A stretch of DNA of 64,000 bases from Eutypa lata. Its lineage: Eukaryota; Ascomycota; Sordariomycetes; Xylariales; Diatrypaceae. Of the stretch, positions 23,559 to 38,261 are shown one piece after another. A model generated the notes under the pieces. It saw nothing but the letters and a program-made list of their open reading frames with translations. It did not search any database and was not told where the DNA came from. Positions within the stretch are counted from its first letter, which is position 1. Each line of letters starts with the position of its first letter. The DNA is taken from positions 3,286,001 to 3,350,000 of the forward strand of contig JAKULF010000003.1 in the NCBI GenBank assembly GCA_022661535.1, read 5' to 3'. Both the position numbers and the translations under genes were made by a program.

Positions 23559-24384
23559 TCTGATGAAAATTAGCATTGCTGGCATGGCGTTTTTTGATAC
23601 CATGGTATTATATATTGCAAATCCATCTTGTTGCATTTGCATTTTCACTGGCGTTCTTGGCTGGGTTCGGCATTCTCACACAAAGGATTGGGGTCTTCTT
23701 TATTTTACAGCTTGCCATGTACAATTTGACATTGGCTGACTTCATTGGAAATTGTTCGCTTGGCATGAAAGGAAACAGCAAAATTGCATAAGCTATACCA
23801 ATGTCATATATCCCTCCATAAATTGACTTATTACTTATCTTTAACTGATACTAACTAAGCCATGATACCTTCACCTACACACCTTAGTACGTACATAGTG
23901 AGGCGTGTATGTACATTCGTATGCAGCACCAGAAGGCACTAAAATTTAAGCACTTAAAATGATTATTCAGCTACCCATCTAACTACCCGCTACCCGAGAC
24001 TGGTTTATCGCGGGTCTATCGCGTGATAACTGACCGACGGACCAATAAGCGTTTAACTATCGATGATTGGCTATGGAATCTTCTACATTCAACTCGGTCA
24101 TTGCACTGGACACTGGAGACTGGAGACTGGAGAAAAAAAAAGTTGGACCTGTGATGGCAACTTCGAGTTAGTTATCGTTTTCCTTCACTTTTAGCAGTTG
24201 AATAATTTTACTCTTTTTTTGCCTAGTTCTCACTCAAGTCTATTGTGTGCTTACTTTGTAGACGTCTAGTTAATTGTTTATATTCCCAGCAGTCAATTTT
24301 CCAAGATTATATCCTGGTCTGCCAATCATGTCATAAGAAGTCAGTCATACGTGAATATCGACCGGACTATAGAGAGGCACAAAA
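23559..24384. other. Gap between SAP30-like gene and MDJ1, no gene seen
   Basis: 3' region of the SAP30-like gene followed by the MDJ1 promoter. A short tandem ACTGGAG repeat (three copies) lies near 24104-24132. Confidence 0.5.
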
Positions 24385-26175
24385 ATGAACTCTACCTTCT
24401 TCACAAAGGCTGCGCTGCCAACGCGCCTCCTGTCACCCACCCAGGTATACCGACGGCAGAGGTTACGGGAAGCTCTGCGCAAACGCTCACAATGCAGCAC
24501 CATCTCCTCCCTTCCACAGCGACCTCGCAGAGCTGCCCCTCGGCCAGCAGCTTGCCAAGGGAATCTGCAATTTCATAGGGTGTGTAGTCTATTCTACGTC
24601 TACCTGGCATATATGGATAGTTTGACTAACCAATCTTTGTTTTCTTACTATATAGCCCTTTCATGCTACCCCTAATATGCTGGCCGTCAAAGATCCCTAC
24701 CAGGCGCTCGGCGTGAGCAAGTCGGCTTCGGCTGCCGAGATCAAGAAAGCATACTACGGACTAGCTAAAAAATACCATCCCGACACCAACAAAGACCCGT
24801 CAGCCAAAGACAAGTTCGCCGATATCCAGTCATCCTACGAAATTCTATCCGACCCCAAGAAGAAGGAGCAGTTCGACCAGTTTGGCGCTGCGGGCTTCGA
24901 CCCTAGTGGCCAACCTCATCCCGGGGGCGGTGACCCGTTCGGAGGAGCAGGAAGCCCCTTTTCGGGCTTTGGCGGTGGACAGGGTGGCTTCGGCGCAAAC
25001 ATTAACTTCGAAGACCTGTTCTCGGCATTTACCGGAGGCAGGGGTGGTCCTTTCGGTGGTGGTGGTGGTGCGGGCGGTCGCCCTGGCAGGAGTCCCTTTG
25101 GACAGGAAATCTTGGTGGGCGAGAACATCGAGGTCCAGACGACGATATCGTTCATGGAGGCGGCAAAAGGCGCGAGCAAAAGCATCACGATACATCCCAT
25201 GGTGCAATGCGGAACTTGTACGGGCAGCGGTCTGAAGCCCGGCACGCAACGGACCGGTTGCAGGTCCTGTGGAGGTACGGGAACCCAGGTGCACTACATG
25301 ACGGGCGGCTTCCAGATGGCTTCGACGTGTTCCTCATGTAAGGGAAGCGGTCAAGTTACGCCTAGGGGTTCCGAGTGTCGGACGTGCTCCGGCAACGGCG
25401 TTGTCCGCGAGCGCAAGACGATTACCGTGGATATTCCGGCCGGCATCGAAGATGGAATGCGACTACGATTGGATGGTGAGGGTGATGCTCCTATTACGGG
25501 TAGCACTGCCGATCCTAATTCAAGAACGACCCGAGGAGACCTCTACGTCTTCGTCCGTGTAGCGGCTGATCCCAAGTTCAAGCGTGCCGGATCCGATATC
25601 CTCTACACAGCAAGCATCCCTCTCACAACAGCCTTGCTAGGTGGTGAAGTCACAGTCCCTACTCTAGAAGGACAAGTCAACATCAAGGTCGGAACAGGCA
25701 CGAACACGGGAGACAAGATCACATTAGGCGGGATGGGTATGAAGAAGCTCGGCTCGCGGCGCAACAATACCGGTGACCTCAAGGTGGAGTTCCGGGTCGC
25801 GATGCCCAAATACCTGTCGGCCAACCAGCGGGCTATTGTGGAGATGCTGGCGGATGAGATGGGTGACAAGACGGCCAAGCGCATCATGAATGTCAAACAG
25901 TCAGGGTACGACTCTCGGCGGAACGATCCGGGGCAAGAGCAAAGCTAACTTGATACCTCTCCAACAGATCATCGTTCACTCCTGATTCGTCGGCTAGAGA
26001 AGCAACGAGAGATGATGACCCAGCGACGCACAGGAATGAGGGCTTCATCAAGTCGATGTGGCATAACTTGACTAACCACCCAGCACACAAAGCTGGACAA
26101 GAGTCCTCAACGGGCGATACCGATAACAACAACAAGAACACCGATGAGGACCGGAAGAAGGGATCAGGCTCGTGA
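24385..26175 (+). CDS. MDJ1: MDJ1, mitochondrial DnaJ/Hsp40 co-chaperone, three exons
   Basis: Exons 24385-24579, 24656-25905 and 25968-26175 give 550 residues. The protein stimulates mitochondrial Hsp70 in folding imported proteins. Residues 1-72 are Arg-rich and nearly free of acid, ending FHATPN, as in a matrix-targeting presequence. The J domain starts [22 protein letters not shown] with HPD at residues 106-108. A Gly/Phe-rich region (about 140-210) follows. Four zinc-binding CxxCxGxG motifs come next: [24 protein letters not shown] and CRTCSGNG. The substrate-binding C-terminal domains end near residue 480. Exon 3 encodes a tail with [12 protein letters not shown] and a charged, Asn/Asp-rich end. 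Introns have branch points GACTAAC and GCTAAC. Splicing the first intron is needed to join presequence and J domain in frame. It is downstream of and co-oriented with the SAP30-like gene. Confidence 0.95.
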
Positions 26176-27314
26176 TGAGCAGCTGTATGTTGACACTTCT
26201 GGGTGAAACCCAGGCAAAAGGTTTTAAATCACGTGTTATGTATCATACGAGGCAGTGGAAAAAACAACAACAATGTAACCATACCATATCCTAGAAACAT
26301 AGAGCAGGGCGGCTTTCAGCATGCATGGGGCAGGTGTTTGAGGGATTTTGGGCGGTTGTTCATTCATCGGAGCGTCTCCAATGTCAACACACACAAAACA
26401 AAAAAGATGAGACGGATGAATGAATATGACTATGAGCATGATCCCTTCAACAACAAAAAAGAGAAAAAGGAACGGAATGATGATTTTTGTATACTATCCT
26501 ATAGCAAGCAGCTAGAGCTTGTGATGATGAAAGTAAGTCTGAGGCCACTCTCCTCCTCACTCCAAAACAAAATTAGGTATAATGAAGTCAGTCTATGACC
26601 AACCGTACGGTTCGTTCCGTCCAACAAGCCATGGGAGCGTTGAACTGTCCATTCACCTGACGTAGTATCTACGTTACGTTCGCAAGGCTATAGCGCAGTC
26701 GTCTATCAAGGAAGGCTGGGCGAAGCTGGGGAAGCGGGTTGCTAGATTACCATTGTCGGTATAGTTAAATGCATATGCATTACCAAGTACCTATATAGTG
26801 CATCCTTCTGACCCCCTTCATTCAACCATGCTGCTTCCAGACCAACACGAGTTCTCCACACGAACTGCGGCTCAGCACCATCTCGCTCACCCAAATTTAG
26901 AGCTGCATAAGTAGTATTTCATTACCAAATTGCTATCGTCGATATCTTGGTGCTCACTAGAATCCCTCTCCTTACCTCATTAGCTATGATCTCGATATTG
27001 TCTGCCGCACCAATGACTCTACTTAGCACCGATCCAGAGTCCGGGCAGCACTATTATCGCGAGAGTTCAAAAGCTTCCCGAAAGGGTAAATGAAACGTTA
27101 TATGGGAAAGCCTGTTCAGTCCTCTTGTTGGAGGTCTATGTATGATAGGTACTATCCTATAGTCGAGACATCTCCCTTAATAGTGGTTCGATTAATAGTT
27201 AGGAGTCCAATTAGTTATATAAAATCTCTTCAACTTTCTATTCAACAAGCTTTAATATAAATAAAAAGGGTGCTGTCACTACTACCACCTACTTATCTAC
27301 ATAATCTATCTATC
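26176..27314. other. Intergenic, no gene seen
   Basis: MDJ1 3' region and upstream DNA of the decayed secreted gene. No supportable coding sequence. Confidence 0.5.
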
Positions 27315-28166
27315 ATGTTCAGAAACATCCTCTCGTCAATCGCCCTAGCCGACGCCGTCTCGGCCTCCCCTCTCACCTCCCGTCAGGGGTCGGTGCTCAA
27401 CTACCTACCGCTGTCTAACGCCCTCGCGGTCCAGCTCGTAACTAACGTGACCAATGTGACCAACGATCTGAATCACACTGTGCAGGGCTTAATGCTCAAC
27501 TCGATCTACACGGAAGCCGGGTTGAACGACGCTGTTCTCCAATCCGACGGTAACGGCGCGGTCTTCCATCTGAACAGTTAATTCGTGCTGCCACTTACCT
27601 TACCTTAAATCACCTCCCTACCTACCCATCTTCCAGCAACGGACATCAGTAAATAACTAGTTTGCTAACAACAAACGATACATATAGGCACGGCCGAAGA
27701 GATCTACTACGACCGGAGCACGGTGCTAACGGAGACGAACAACCCAATGTTCAGCTAGGGCATCATGATCCAAGGCGAGAACCAGACGGAGCTAGATGGG
27801 ACGCATGAGATGAGCGTGAACGCGGCCTCGAGCACGGAGAGGGTCAACCTCACGCGCCATCTGGACCCGTAGTCGGTCCTGAAGTAGCAGCGGGGGGGCC
27901 AGAACGTTCGTGGCTGGCAACCAGCTCGAGCCGTACTACGGCAAGGACTACACTACGGTCCGTTATTCGTACTCCATCTGGGACGAGGCCAACCGCTAGC
28001 TCGCCAACTACATCCCGAGGGGTGCGTCGCGGTTCGCCTCGTGCCGCAGTGTGCCGTGCTTGAGGACCTGCGCGAGGGCAGCATGGCTAGTTATGATTTT
28101 GTGGGCTCCGCGAGGGGCTATGAGGATGTCGCTGTCATTGACTGGTCTCAGTGTAGTCAGTGGTGA
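27315..28166 (+). pseudogene. Decayed secreted-protein gene
   Basis: The ATG at 27315 begins a signal-peptide-like sequence (MFRNILSSIALADAVSASP) followed by SRQGSVLNYLPLSNALAVQL with NVT/NHT sequons, open to 27581. After a probable intron (acceptor CATATAG near 27686) protein-like sequence resumes (TAEEIYYDRSTVLTETNNPMF) but is broken by in-frame TAG codons after MFS, after HLDP, after SVLK and after WDEANR. Two frame changes are needed, one at a run of G near 27893. The last readable part (SYDFVGSARGYEDVAVIDW) ends at a TGA at 28164-28166. All early stops are TAG, which C-to-T in CpA or G-to-A in TpG would produce. I do not recognise the ancestral family; it was probably an extracellular glycoprotein of about 250 residues. 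Confidence 0.65.
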
Positions 28167-30959
28167 GGGAGAGATGGATAAAAAGGGGTAGCAGATGCGT
28201 GTGGGCGAGTGAGGGTGAGTGATGATAGGTGGATGTATCTATTAAACCCCGAATAGTTGTAGTTTACGACGTACTATTAATGCTATCCTCTTTATATCGT
28301 CGTCATTGTAACTTAACTTCATCAAGACTGCGATCCTTCGACATATGAGCGGGCTGTGTGTAGTAGGTTTTCTGCCTACCCTACTAAGCAAGAAGCTTTA
28401 CCCCTTTAAAACTCATGGATCTACGGCTAACATTGCTCAGGAAACCTCAAAGCAACCCATCTCACATCACCTTGAAGCTCATAACATTAAGTGAATATGG
28501 GATGCCGATTATTGCAATATAAGATATCTCGCGTGTCTCGATGATTTGGTCTCGCCTTGCCTTACATATCTTGTCATTCACACAAGACGTCGATATAATG
28601 ATCTGACAAAGGGATGACCACATGATTGGCCGGAGCTTCTCTACACTACTTCGTACACCTTTGCTACTTACGCGGCTACCGCGGCGGCGGCCCGCTAAGT
28701 TAGTCAATCAGCGGCCATCACGGTGCGCATAATCGGTACGCGCCGGCACATCCCATCTGGGAAATCCCCGCGCCATGTCGTCTCTGGCACTCCCTGCTCA
28801 CCCTCGCTTTTCGTCTCTTCTTATTCTCTCTCTCTCTCGCGGATAGCGAGTTAAGCATAACCGCTTGCCGCCCAGCTGGTCTATATCCCTGTCGATCCAG
28901 CGTGAAGAGGGACGGCAGAGGCGACCAATGACAGCCGGTAGGGCGGCATTCGACCGCATGGCTGCGGTTAGTCACCTGCATAAGCGTCTAGCGAAGGAGT
29001 TTCGAGACGGAGGGGTATCAAGGCGGATGGATTGGATGGATGTCTTTTCCCTTTCTCCTTCTTATCTGGCCGGTTGGTTCGGGGATATCATCATCTTCAT
29101 CTTTTTTTCATTCGACCGGCGGTACATACCTACCTAAGGTGATTTATTGGATTGGACATTCATTTCTTCGTCCCCCGGCGTAGTCGTCGGAGTGAATGTC
29201 TGTTTTGAGAACTATGGCGGTTCTGCCTCTTTGCGGCACGGTGTGAGTGCCGGGGGCTTCCAAGGTTGTTAGACGCCTTACCGCGGATCGATGCGACTAT
29301 ACTTGGGTAGAAGGAAGAACCTCCCAAAATTATTAAGCGAGGTTTTTATTAAGTGTTAGAGGTAGGCCCTCAAAAGGAGCTTCGAATGCCCAATCTAAGG
29401 CGAGAGATAACCATTAGGCAGCGAAATTCCGCAAGACAAACTTCTATCAATGAACATGTAGTGATACTAGCTACGTAGCTTACGTGTATTCCTATCGCTT
29501 GAGCTACATACGTATGTCGAGCAGCCAGGCATCAGGAAACTTTAAGTGAATTGCGTCAGTGTCTAGCTGCCTAGTAGTTATTCTACTAGGTAGCCATTAA
29601 TGATCGCGCAACTGCGCATCCCAATGCAATGAATAGGAAAAAGGCAATGGGGTTTCAAGGTCAAAGTTTCGAAACTGCATATGAAGGGAAATATAACAGA
29701 GGATAGTAACTAGAATAACAGAACAAACAGCCCATGCCACGGGCAGTTCAGATCAACCCGCTAACGAGTTGAAGACACCCCGCCGGCCCCACCTCATGCC
29801 GAGCCTATTACACAAATCAGAGCTTAACTACTTCTAGTTATACGAAGTGTTCAACCCCCTCAGGTCGTTGGAATTATCTACACGTTAAACAATTTTCATA
29901 GCTCTATTGTTATATACACCACAAGGACTCTGAGTAGAACTGGTAAATATTATGAGCAATAGAAACTTCAAGTTTTGAAACCCAAATAAGATGGCATCAA
30001 CATGAGTGAACGAACTAGGTACATAACTAGTACTTCGTACTTGCCCCTCTACGAAGTATCCAGCCCACCTAAACTGCTAGCTAGACCTCCATCTCGGCGG
30101 CTACATAGGTAACTAACGTTAACTACATACATGTCCTGCCCTACGATCGTATTGTATGTACATATAGCTGCGTAGGTGTGCACGGTAAAACATCTCTCTA
30201 TCTTCGCTACCTACATAATCTCACAGCGGTCGCTTTTCAGGCCTCTCTTATGCGCCTAGATACCTACGCATGCACATGCTTTGCTTTATCAGATGCACCG
30301 CGCGTGTTACCAAAATGATGTCGAAGTAGCCCTCCATGCGTCATCTCACTTTTCCGTACTTAGCAGCACATTGTATTTTCTTACCAATTAATCGGAATTC
30401 CAGTTAGAACACTGACTGACTACATGTAGGCATGCTCTAAAATCATATATGTGCAACAGTATTACGTGCCTACATACATACCTACATGTAGTAGGTGATA
30501 CCCGAACTACATACTACTTACCTGTAATTCTCCAACCACATGGAAAGTGGAGACAACTCTCACCATCGACCATCGAGACTATCGACCATCACCGCCAACC
30601 CGTCCCCATCTCCATTTCGCATGGGAATGGCCACCTAATCAAGCGATATTAACTTCAACCTACTGTATTGTGACATTTCCAAGCCTGTTTCCGACCTTTC
30701 AGAAAGAATAACTTGTCACTCTCCACCTGTCTTTAAACGAATACTGAAGCGAGCGCAATACCCTTATTATACCTAATGTTGGGCCAATCATCACCAGCAT
30801 CATAACCAGTCTCAGCCAAGACAAACCCACTAGAGTCTCCCGGACGTCCCCCATCCTCTCCACACGATAGGTGGTAAACGCACACAATACCGTCCGTGCA
30901 GCTCTCCCTGAGAAAAATCACATCACTACAACAGTAGCTTCAGCGTCCTCATAACCACT
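28167..30959. other. Long gene-poor region upstream of BRO1
   Basis: 2.8 kb with only short overlapping frames. TACATA/TAGGTA repeats are common from 30000 to 30500. The last 300 bases are the presumed BRO1 promoter. I see no RNA gene. Confidence 0.45.
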
Positions 30960-33900
30960 ATGACACAAACACCTATGCTCTCGGTGCCTCTTAAGGCGAC
31001 CAACGAGATCGACTGGGTAGCTCCGTTGAAGACATACATCAGGGATACCTACGGAGACGACCCAGAGAGATATGCAGAAGAATGCACTACCTTAAATCGG
31101 TTGCGCCAGGATATGAGAGGGGCGGGGAAGGATAGTACCACAGGAAGAGACATCTTATACAGATATTACGGACAACTAGAGCTGTTGGACCTCCGCTTTC
31201 CAGTCGATGAGCAGCATATCAAAATCTCTTTCACTTGGTACGCATTTCCCACCTATTCTGAGTTACAAGTGCTCTGACAGTACTGACTAAACGCTACTCT
31301 CAAGGTTCGACGCTTTCACACATAAGTCTACCACCCAGTATTCGTTAGCTTTCGAGAAGGCCTCCATCATCTTCAACATATCCGCCGTATTATCCTGCCA
31401 TGCCGCGTACCAGACACGATCCGAGGAGTCCGGCCTCAAGACTGCCTATCACTCCTTCCAAGCTTCTGCCGGAATGTTCACATATATAAACGAAAATTTC
31501 CTACACGCCCCCTCGTCAGATCTCAGCAGGGAGACTGTCAAGACGCTGATCCAGGTCATGCTAGCGCAAGCCCAAGAGGTCTTCCTCGAGAAGCAAGTCA
31601 CCGACCAGAAGAAGGTTGGATTACTAGCGAAGCTCTCGAGCCAGGCCGCCTACTTATACCAACAAGCTGTGGAAGGAACTCAAGAGAATGTGAACAAGGC
31701 CATCTTTGAGAAGGTCTGGCTTCTATTTGTTCAGGTATGTTCACAGTAGCCTAGAACAGGACGTGTCCTAGGTGCTTGCGACCAACGAAAGAACGAGAGC
31801 TGACCTCCTTTAGATAAAAGCATGCCTCATGAGCTCTAATTCGCAGTATTACCAAGCTTTAGCTGATGAAGACGCAAACTCGTATGGCGTCGCAGTAGCG
31901 AGGCTCACCGCGGCTGAAGTGCAGGCAAAGGAGGCTAATAGGATAGCTAGCAACTTCCCTAGCTCGATGCCTCCAAGCTCCAATCTGAGTGCTGACACCG
32001 GCCTTCTTTTGGCCGAGATTACGAAACGAAACCTAACCACTATCCAGGAAAAGCTGAAGGGCCTCGTAAGAGACAACGATTATGTCTACCACCAGACAGT
32101 ACCTGCCGAAGCCAGCTTACCGCCCGTACCAAAACTACCGGCTGCGAAGCCTATACCGGTCAACGAGTTGTACGCCGGTCAGGATATCCAGCGTATTACG
32201 GGTCCCGACCTGTTTTCTAAGATTGTTCCCTTTGCAGTGACAGAATCAGCAAGTCTATATGATGAGGAAAAGGCAAAGCTGGTGCGAGCAGAAACAGAAA
32301 GAGTGGACGTGGCAAATGGCGAAATGGCGGCAAGTTTGGACTATCTTCGATTACCGGGCGCGTTGCAGGTATTGAAGGGAGGCGTTGATCAAGACATATT
32401 ACCAGACGAGGACTTTAGGACGTGGTGTGACGATGTTGCGGGCCATGAGAACCCGGTTTCCATATTCGACACGTTACGCATAGACAAAGATTCGATTATG
32501 ACGGCCTTAGATCGGTGTTCGAAGAGTCTTGATAGGGAAGAGAGCGTATGCGAAAAGATGCGGTCCAAATACGAGAGCGAGTGGACACAGCAACCCAGCT
32601 CGAGGCTCACTTCTACACTGAGAGGAAATATCCGGAATTATAGAGAAGCGTTGGAAGAGGCGGCAACTAGTGATGGGCAGCTCTATACGAAATTCCGACA
32701 AAATGAAGCCGATTTCGAGGATATGCGCAATGCAGCCCAGACCGGCGAGGTGGATGCATTGTTCCAGAGAGCTGTTGGCAAAGTACGGTCAAAATCGAGC
32801 GCTGCCTCGAGTCCGGCAGGCGGCGAGGCGAACCTATTAGATGCTGATTTCGACGATGGGGGCCCGAGTGTGGCCCAACAAATCAATAGGGTCGAGGATA
32901 TTCTTAAAAAGTTGAACCTGATAAAGCGGGAGCGGAATCAAGTGTTGAAGGACCTCAAGGAAAAGGTAAGCAAGCAAGCAATTAGTGAGACCGGTGGTTG
33001 ATCAGACGAGGAGGCTGACAGTACAAGGTTCACGACGATGATATTTCGCAAATCCTCATATTGAACAAGAAGTCCATTTCCAACTACGAGAGCCAGCTGT
33101 TCCAGTCGGAGCTTGAGAAGTTCCGTCCTCACCAGAATCGACTTTTACAGGCGAATCACAAGCAGTCCTCACTTATGAAGGAACTCACTGCATCGTTCAA
33201 CAGTCTACTCCAAGACAAGCGTGTTCGATCCGAGCAGAGCAAATACGAAGCAATCCAACGTCAAAGAGGGTCCGTAGTCAACAGGTATAAGAGGGCATAC
33301 CAGGAATTCCTAGACCTTGAGTCCGGCCTGCAGAGTGCCAAGCGGTGGTACGCCGAGATGAAGGATACCGTAGACAGCCTCGAGAAGAACGTCGAAACCT
33401 TCGTGAACAACAGGCGGTCCGAGGGAGCCCAACTACTAGATCAGATCGAGCAGGAAAGGGCCGCGAACAAGAGCGCCCAGGCCGAGGTCGAGCGGGAGCG
33501 TCTGCGTAGTCTTATGGAGCGCATGTCGATGGACCCGAACTCGAATTCGTCGACCCCGCCTCCGAAACCACCCTCCACACGGCCGGTCCCGACACCTCTG
33601 AACTTCACCAGCACCCCCAGCTACCCGCAGACCAACTTCACCGGGCAGTACCAGATCCCGCGCTCTCCGCCGCCGAACCAGGCGGCGGGTTACCACGCCG
33701 GATACTCGAGTCCGCCACCGAGCAGCACCTTCACGCCCGGAGCGCTACCCCCACAATCGTCGTACACCCCGGCACCCCCACAACAGCAACAGCAGCAGTC
33801 GACACAGTTCGGCCAAGCCACCGCCTACAACCCGAGCAGCTGGGGTCGCAACCCGGGCCCGACGTCCCCGCCCGCGACGCAGACCAGCTTTAACGGCAGG

Positions 33901-34236
33901 GGTCCCGCCTCACCGCCCCCGAACCAGACCACCTTCGGTGGGCAGTACAGCACGTACGGGAATCCGCAGGCGATGCAACAGCAGCAGCAGCAGCCTATGA
34001 TGCAGCAGCAGCAACCACAACAACAAGCACCACCACAACAGCAACAGCAACAGCAACAACAGGGTCAGTACGTACCCCATGGGTTTGTGCCGCCTCCGCC
34101 TCCGCCCGGTCCGCCGCCCCTTGGTCCACAGCAGACGTACCATTATCCCTCTCATCACCAGCAACAGCAACAACCGCCACCGCAGCAGCAGCAGCAGCAG
34201 AATGATCCCTGGGCTGGGTTGAGTGCCTGGCGATGA
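30960..34236 (+). CDS. BRO1: BRO1, ESCRT-associated vacuolar sorting protein, four exons
   Basis: Exons 30960-31237, 31305-31734, 31814-32965 and 33028-34236 encode 1022 residues. BRO1 (the Alix family) binds the ESCRT-III subunit Snf7 and recruits the deubiquitinase Doa4 during sorting of cargo into multivesicular bodies. The Bro1 domain fills about residues 1-390: SVPLKATNEIDWVAPLKTYI, then KISFTWFDAFTHKSTTQYSL, then EKASIIFNISAVLSCHAA. The first splice junction lies inside FTWFDAF, which confirms it. A V-shaped helical domain follows to about 800 (LKKLNLIKRERNQVLKDLKEK..., coiled coils). The end is a disordered Pro/Gln-rich region with long Gln runs (about 925-1015) and several PPPP/PPPK sites that could bind SH3 or UBA-type partners. 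The palA/Rim20 paralogue is excluded by the N-terminus as I recall it. Confidence 0.94.
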
Positions 34237-34580
34237 GGATGGTATGATGATGTGAAACGAAGGGAAGAGAGGAAAGAAGGAAGGAAAGGAAAGGAAAAGA
34301 AACCTGGTGATTGCCGTTTTTTCCCCTCCCGGTGGAGGATAGACAGGCAGGCATACGCATAGGGGCGCCGGGTAGTTAGTCATCAGGGGTTAGCAAGCAG
34401 TCAGAGTTCGTCAGGCTGGATAGGTAGTAACTATGTGATGCTATCTAAATCAGCTAACTAAGCGGGTCCCTGTCTGTCGCCCTTACGAGGATCTCACTGG
34501 CTAAGTAGGTAGGGGTGGGTACGATGAGGTATGAAGAAGAAGAAAAACGACTAATGAATGATTGGTGGGATCCGGTGGTT

Positions 34581-34614
34581 CGGTCGGTCGGTCGGTCGGT
34601 CGGTTGGTCGGTCG
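34581..34614. repeat. CGGT microsatellite
   Basis: Eight or nine CGGT units with one T-for-C interruption. Confidence 0.85.
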
Positions 34615-34701
34615 CGGGCTACACAGGCACGTTCGCACGTACTCTTTTCTATGTAAGGTGGTGTGGCAGGGTAGTGGATAGGGGGATAGGGGGGGATGAT
34701 C

Positions 34702-34717
34702 TTTTTTTTTTTTTTTT
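34702..34717. repeat. Poly-T run of 16
   Basis: Uninterrupted T16 flanked by GATC and GATAG, in the BRO1/HOG1 convergent gap. Confidence 0.9.
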
Positions 34718-36569
34718 GATAGTAGCAGAGTTAGGTAGGGTAACATGGCGAGAGTGAGATATCACCAACCAACCAACCAACAATTACGTTCCAAATATAT
34801 ACGAAGAGATTATTCTTGAGATAGTGAAGAAGAAGAAGAAGAAGAAGAAATACTTTGGTTGAGACTAATGTAATCTGGTTGATGCCCTAACTAGGACGGG
34901 ATGACAACCGTTCTTAGTTATATGCTGCAGGTTGGTATGTAAGTAGGGGGTAGACTAGGAAAACAGAGAAAATAACTTCTGTCTGTGTGTCTGTCTGTCT
35001 GTTGGAATCGCAACGCGACGTTTGTTTGAGTTATTCAATTATATATCTTACTCAGTTAGGTACTTGTATAATGGGACGCTCGCTATGTATGTAGTGAGTG
35101 AGTGGACGACAGGATTGTTGTCCGCCTTTTCTCCTCTCTTCTGGCAAAAGTACCTACCTAGGTAAGTGAGAGAGACAGCATATGCAAATGTGAATGCATA
35201 TGGTAAGATTCGAATTATGAAGTTGCTTACTTGTTTCTACCGTCACCGACCTCTTCATTTGAGTAAATACGTACGTCCCTGTTTCCTTCTGCACCCCCTC
35301 CCCCCCCCCAATTTTTTTTCTCTCTCTCCTTTCTTATCTATGAAACCAGAAACTTTATCTATCAAATGTCTATTCAACCTATTCGATATTGTTTAGCCCT
35401 CTCTCTTACTAGCTGTGTAGTCAGTCATTTAGTCATCAAATAAAACATATATATAATTAGTGCGGGTACAGACGTGGTGGAACTACATGTACTACATCAG
35501 TAAGTACATAAATAAAAGGGGGCCTGAGGGAGCTGAGGGGCAATGTTAAAAGGGGCTCCTAACTGGGACAATACTCCCACGTACGTACCAATGGCTCTTT
35601 GTAACTTAAGTGTGCCGTTCATATCGTCTTATATACTACATACTTACTTACCCCTGAATGAACTACCCTTTTACCGGCATTACGAAAAGCAATAGAGAAA
35701 GAACATACATATTTTCACTTTTACCATGTGGAGTAAAGCGTGCTTACATTCAACGTTGTCTATTATATGCTGAGCCTTGTTCGTTATATTTAAGTAGCCC
35801 TCATTGGATTCCTGAGTGAATTGTCGAGCTACCGCACCGTACTTTCGGAGTTCAGGTCTGATACCACGTAGCAAGTAAGATTCATATTTATCCTACGCTT
35901 CATGCTTGAAGTCGTTTGCTTCCCCAAGTGCATGAGAGGTTTCCCGAAGGAGACCCAAAAAGATAGATGAGCGATTCATAGTCGCTTTCTATTGATCCAT
36001 TCCGCCCCTTCTATCGTTTTCTTTGCTTTGTCATTACATCGTGCTTGCTGTAGAGTCTATCCGGAGTAGACCGTGGCATGAGACATAACCATACCCAGCA
36101 CATACACTAACACTGGCTTCACTGCCTAATAAGATGAGTCCCCTCAGCACGTCCTCATTGAGGAGTACTTCCATAACGCCGAGCCCTCTCTTGTCTTCTT
36201 ATTTTCCCACTCTCCAGCCTTAGTGAAATCCCCCTCTGGCTCTTTTCCCACTTGCAAATCCCAAATGCGGTGCATCCCATTACCACCCCCAACATTGTGC
36301 ATATTCTTATCCAGCGCTAGTGACAAGGCCTCCGTCGTTCTGATTTCCCGACACTACTGCCACAGCGCCTTTGTCCTGCAGTGGGATGGATGGTAGTAGT
36401 TTGCAAAAGAAAGCCCCGTCGCCATGACATCACTGAAAGCTAAAATTAAGAACAGGGTCGTTATATCGGGGTTTTGCTGAATCCGATATAGTATGCTAAT
36501 TCATGGTCTCGTATTACGTATTGGTCGATTTTGTACAGAACCGGTCTGAAGTGAAGAGGTGGTGGGTGG

Positions 36570-38261
<1,692 letters not shown>

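Larger units (their letters stand above)
34237..36569. other. Convergent gap between BRO1 and HOG1, repeat-rich
   Basis: 2.3 kb between converging genes. It has many simple repeats: GGAAAG near 34270, CGGT (34581-34614), a T16 run (34702-34717), AACC and GAA runs (34766-34850), TCTG near 34985 and C/T runs near 35290-35330. No coding sequence supported. Confidence 0.5.

Noticed and set aside
24445..24497. Possible extra intron (GTATAC...TGCAG) inside the MDJ1 presequence
   Set aside because: Using it puts a TAG before the J domain. Leaving it in gives a continuous presequence and an in-frame junction at 24579/24656.
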